From NCBI GenBank assembly GCA_021613335.1, contig JAJTWR010000182.1, forward strand, positions 406,001 to 470,000: DNA of 64,000 nt, in the 5' to 3' direction. The notes under the pieces were generated by a model. That model made no database searches and was not told where the DNA came from. It was given only the letters and a program-made list of their open reading frames with translations. Below are positions 58,841-64,000 of this stretch, in pieces. Origin of the DNA: Whitmania pigra (taxonomy: Eukaryota > Annelida > Clitellata > Hirudinida > Haemopidae). The position numbers and the translations under genes were made by a program. Position 1 is the first letter of the stretch, and every line of letters begins with the position of its first letter.

Positions 58841-58860
58841 GGTCATCTATGCCAATGTAT

Positions 58861-58940
58861 CCAATAAGAGAAGTCATAGCGACTATTTTAATATCACTGC
58901 TCTGATTGGATGTTCCATTTTCATGCTTGCACCTCATTGG
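58861..58940. promoter_or_regulatory. Cluster of three CCAAT boxes
   Basis: CCAAT at 58861 and inverted (ATTGG) at 58905 and 58936, within 80 bp and 170-250 bp before the candidate exon at 59112. Such spacing is common for NF-Y-type promoters. No transcript evidence. Confidence 0.25.
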
Positions 58941-59111
58941 CTGATTGAAAAATGTGGCAGTTGAATTTTTGAATGCGCAGGAAATATTTCATCCAAACAT
59001 TCGAGTGGATTTAATCTGAACATTCTAAATGTTTAAAAATGTCTTTAATTAACTTGAATAATTTTTAACAAAAATAAAATTTGATGACAATAAAAATTTT
59101 CCCATTTCAAG

Positions 59112-63433
<4,322 letters not shown>

Positions 63434-63504
63434 GAATTATGGATGCTACTGAATCTGGAGAACATTTGCAGGATGAGAAAACTGAAGATGGAAAAGATGT
63501 ACAA

Positions 63505-64000
63505 ACTATTTAAAAATTATTTTAAAATTATTTAAAATCTGAACATGAATTTATTGAATTTGAAGTTCTTGTTATTTTCTGAACGATATTGTTCGATATC
63601 ATCAATTTTCTACTGCCCTTGGTTGACCCCGGGTTGATCTGATTTGGGACCCTAAAATAATTCGAAGAAGTTTTTGGAGACGTTGGCGTGATAAAAATAA
63701 TCGTCGTTTTTCACATTGCGAGGCCATGTTGATACTACTGCTGTTGCTGCTAATAATAAATATAAAAATAAAAAATACTATTAATGCAAGTAATAATTGA
63801 ATTTAACAATTACTAAAATCTTATTTTTAAGTTAACGCTTGTTGCAATTAAAAGCAATTCCTTGGGAATTCTTGGAGTTTTTTAGTAATAGCGAAGTTAA
63901 AATATTTTATAAAGATTATTTGTAAGTGTAAGTTTTATTTTGAATTTCTAATGATATATTTCTATTTATAGATTAAAGTTCTTTCAACAATTCGACAATA
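63505..64000. other. Right edge, no gene seen
   Basis: AT-rich, with a short GC patch at 63619-63655 (CCTTGGTTGACCCCGGGTTG). No supported feature. Confidence 0.4.

Overview
This is a window of nuclear DNA from an invertebrate animal. The coding genes are interrupted by GT-AG introns and encode animal proteins. Between them lies AT-rich DNA loaded with long triplet microsatellites (TAA/TTA, CAT/ATG, TTG), several minisatellites, hAT DNA transposons, non-LTR retrotransposon debris and a tRNA-derived SINE. The gene set and repeat character suggest a lophotrochozoan such as an annelid or mollusc. That placement is inference; nothing in the window fixes the species. I rebuilt the exons by hand from splice sites, reading phase and remembered family alignments.

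Layout. 1-3.6 kb: two retrotransposons meet tail to tail, an intact RNase H-bearing 3' end (+) and a broken reverse transcriptase (-). 3.6-9.4 kb: two copies of a phytanoyl-CoA hydroxylase-interacting protein (PHYHIP)-like gene (-), one with a stop codon, separated by a hAT element with a perfect 8-bp target duplication and a short MITE. 9.9-13.8 kb: an intronless full-length BLM/RecQ helicase (-). 15-18.1 kb: TADA1, a SAGA complex subunit (+). 18.1-25 kb: gene-poor microsatellite desert. 25-29.1 kb: an unusual ionotropic-glutamate-receptor-derived gene (+) whose ligand-binding halves are joined directly, without the ion pore. 30-31.4 kb: mitochondrial fission factor Mff (-). 34.6-35.1 kb: a small intronless protein that looks like a very divergent TBP-related factor (-). 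36.0-36.9 kb: a second complete hAT insertion. 38.2-43.4 kb: an organic anion transporter (OATP/SLCO), 10 coding exons (+). 45.2-50.1 kb: UMP synthase, 11 coding exons (+). 52.7-55.5 kb: an ETS factor of the SPDEF type (-). 55.5-64 kb: enormous TAA and CAT arrays, plus weak exons of an unidentified gene (+).

The genes do not form a pathway. They are ordinary neighbours: genome stability (BLM), chromatin (TADA1), membrane and mitochondria (OATP, Mff), pyrimidine synthesis (UMPS) and transcription (SPDEF, TBP-like).

The best candidate for something undescribed is the poreless glutamate-receptor ligand-binding protein at 26.2-29.1 kb. It keeps the clamshell fold and its disulfide cysteines, has lost the signature ligand arginine, and ends in a hydrophobic tail that could be a GPI signal. 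The TBP-like protein is the second candidate.
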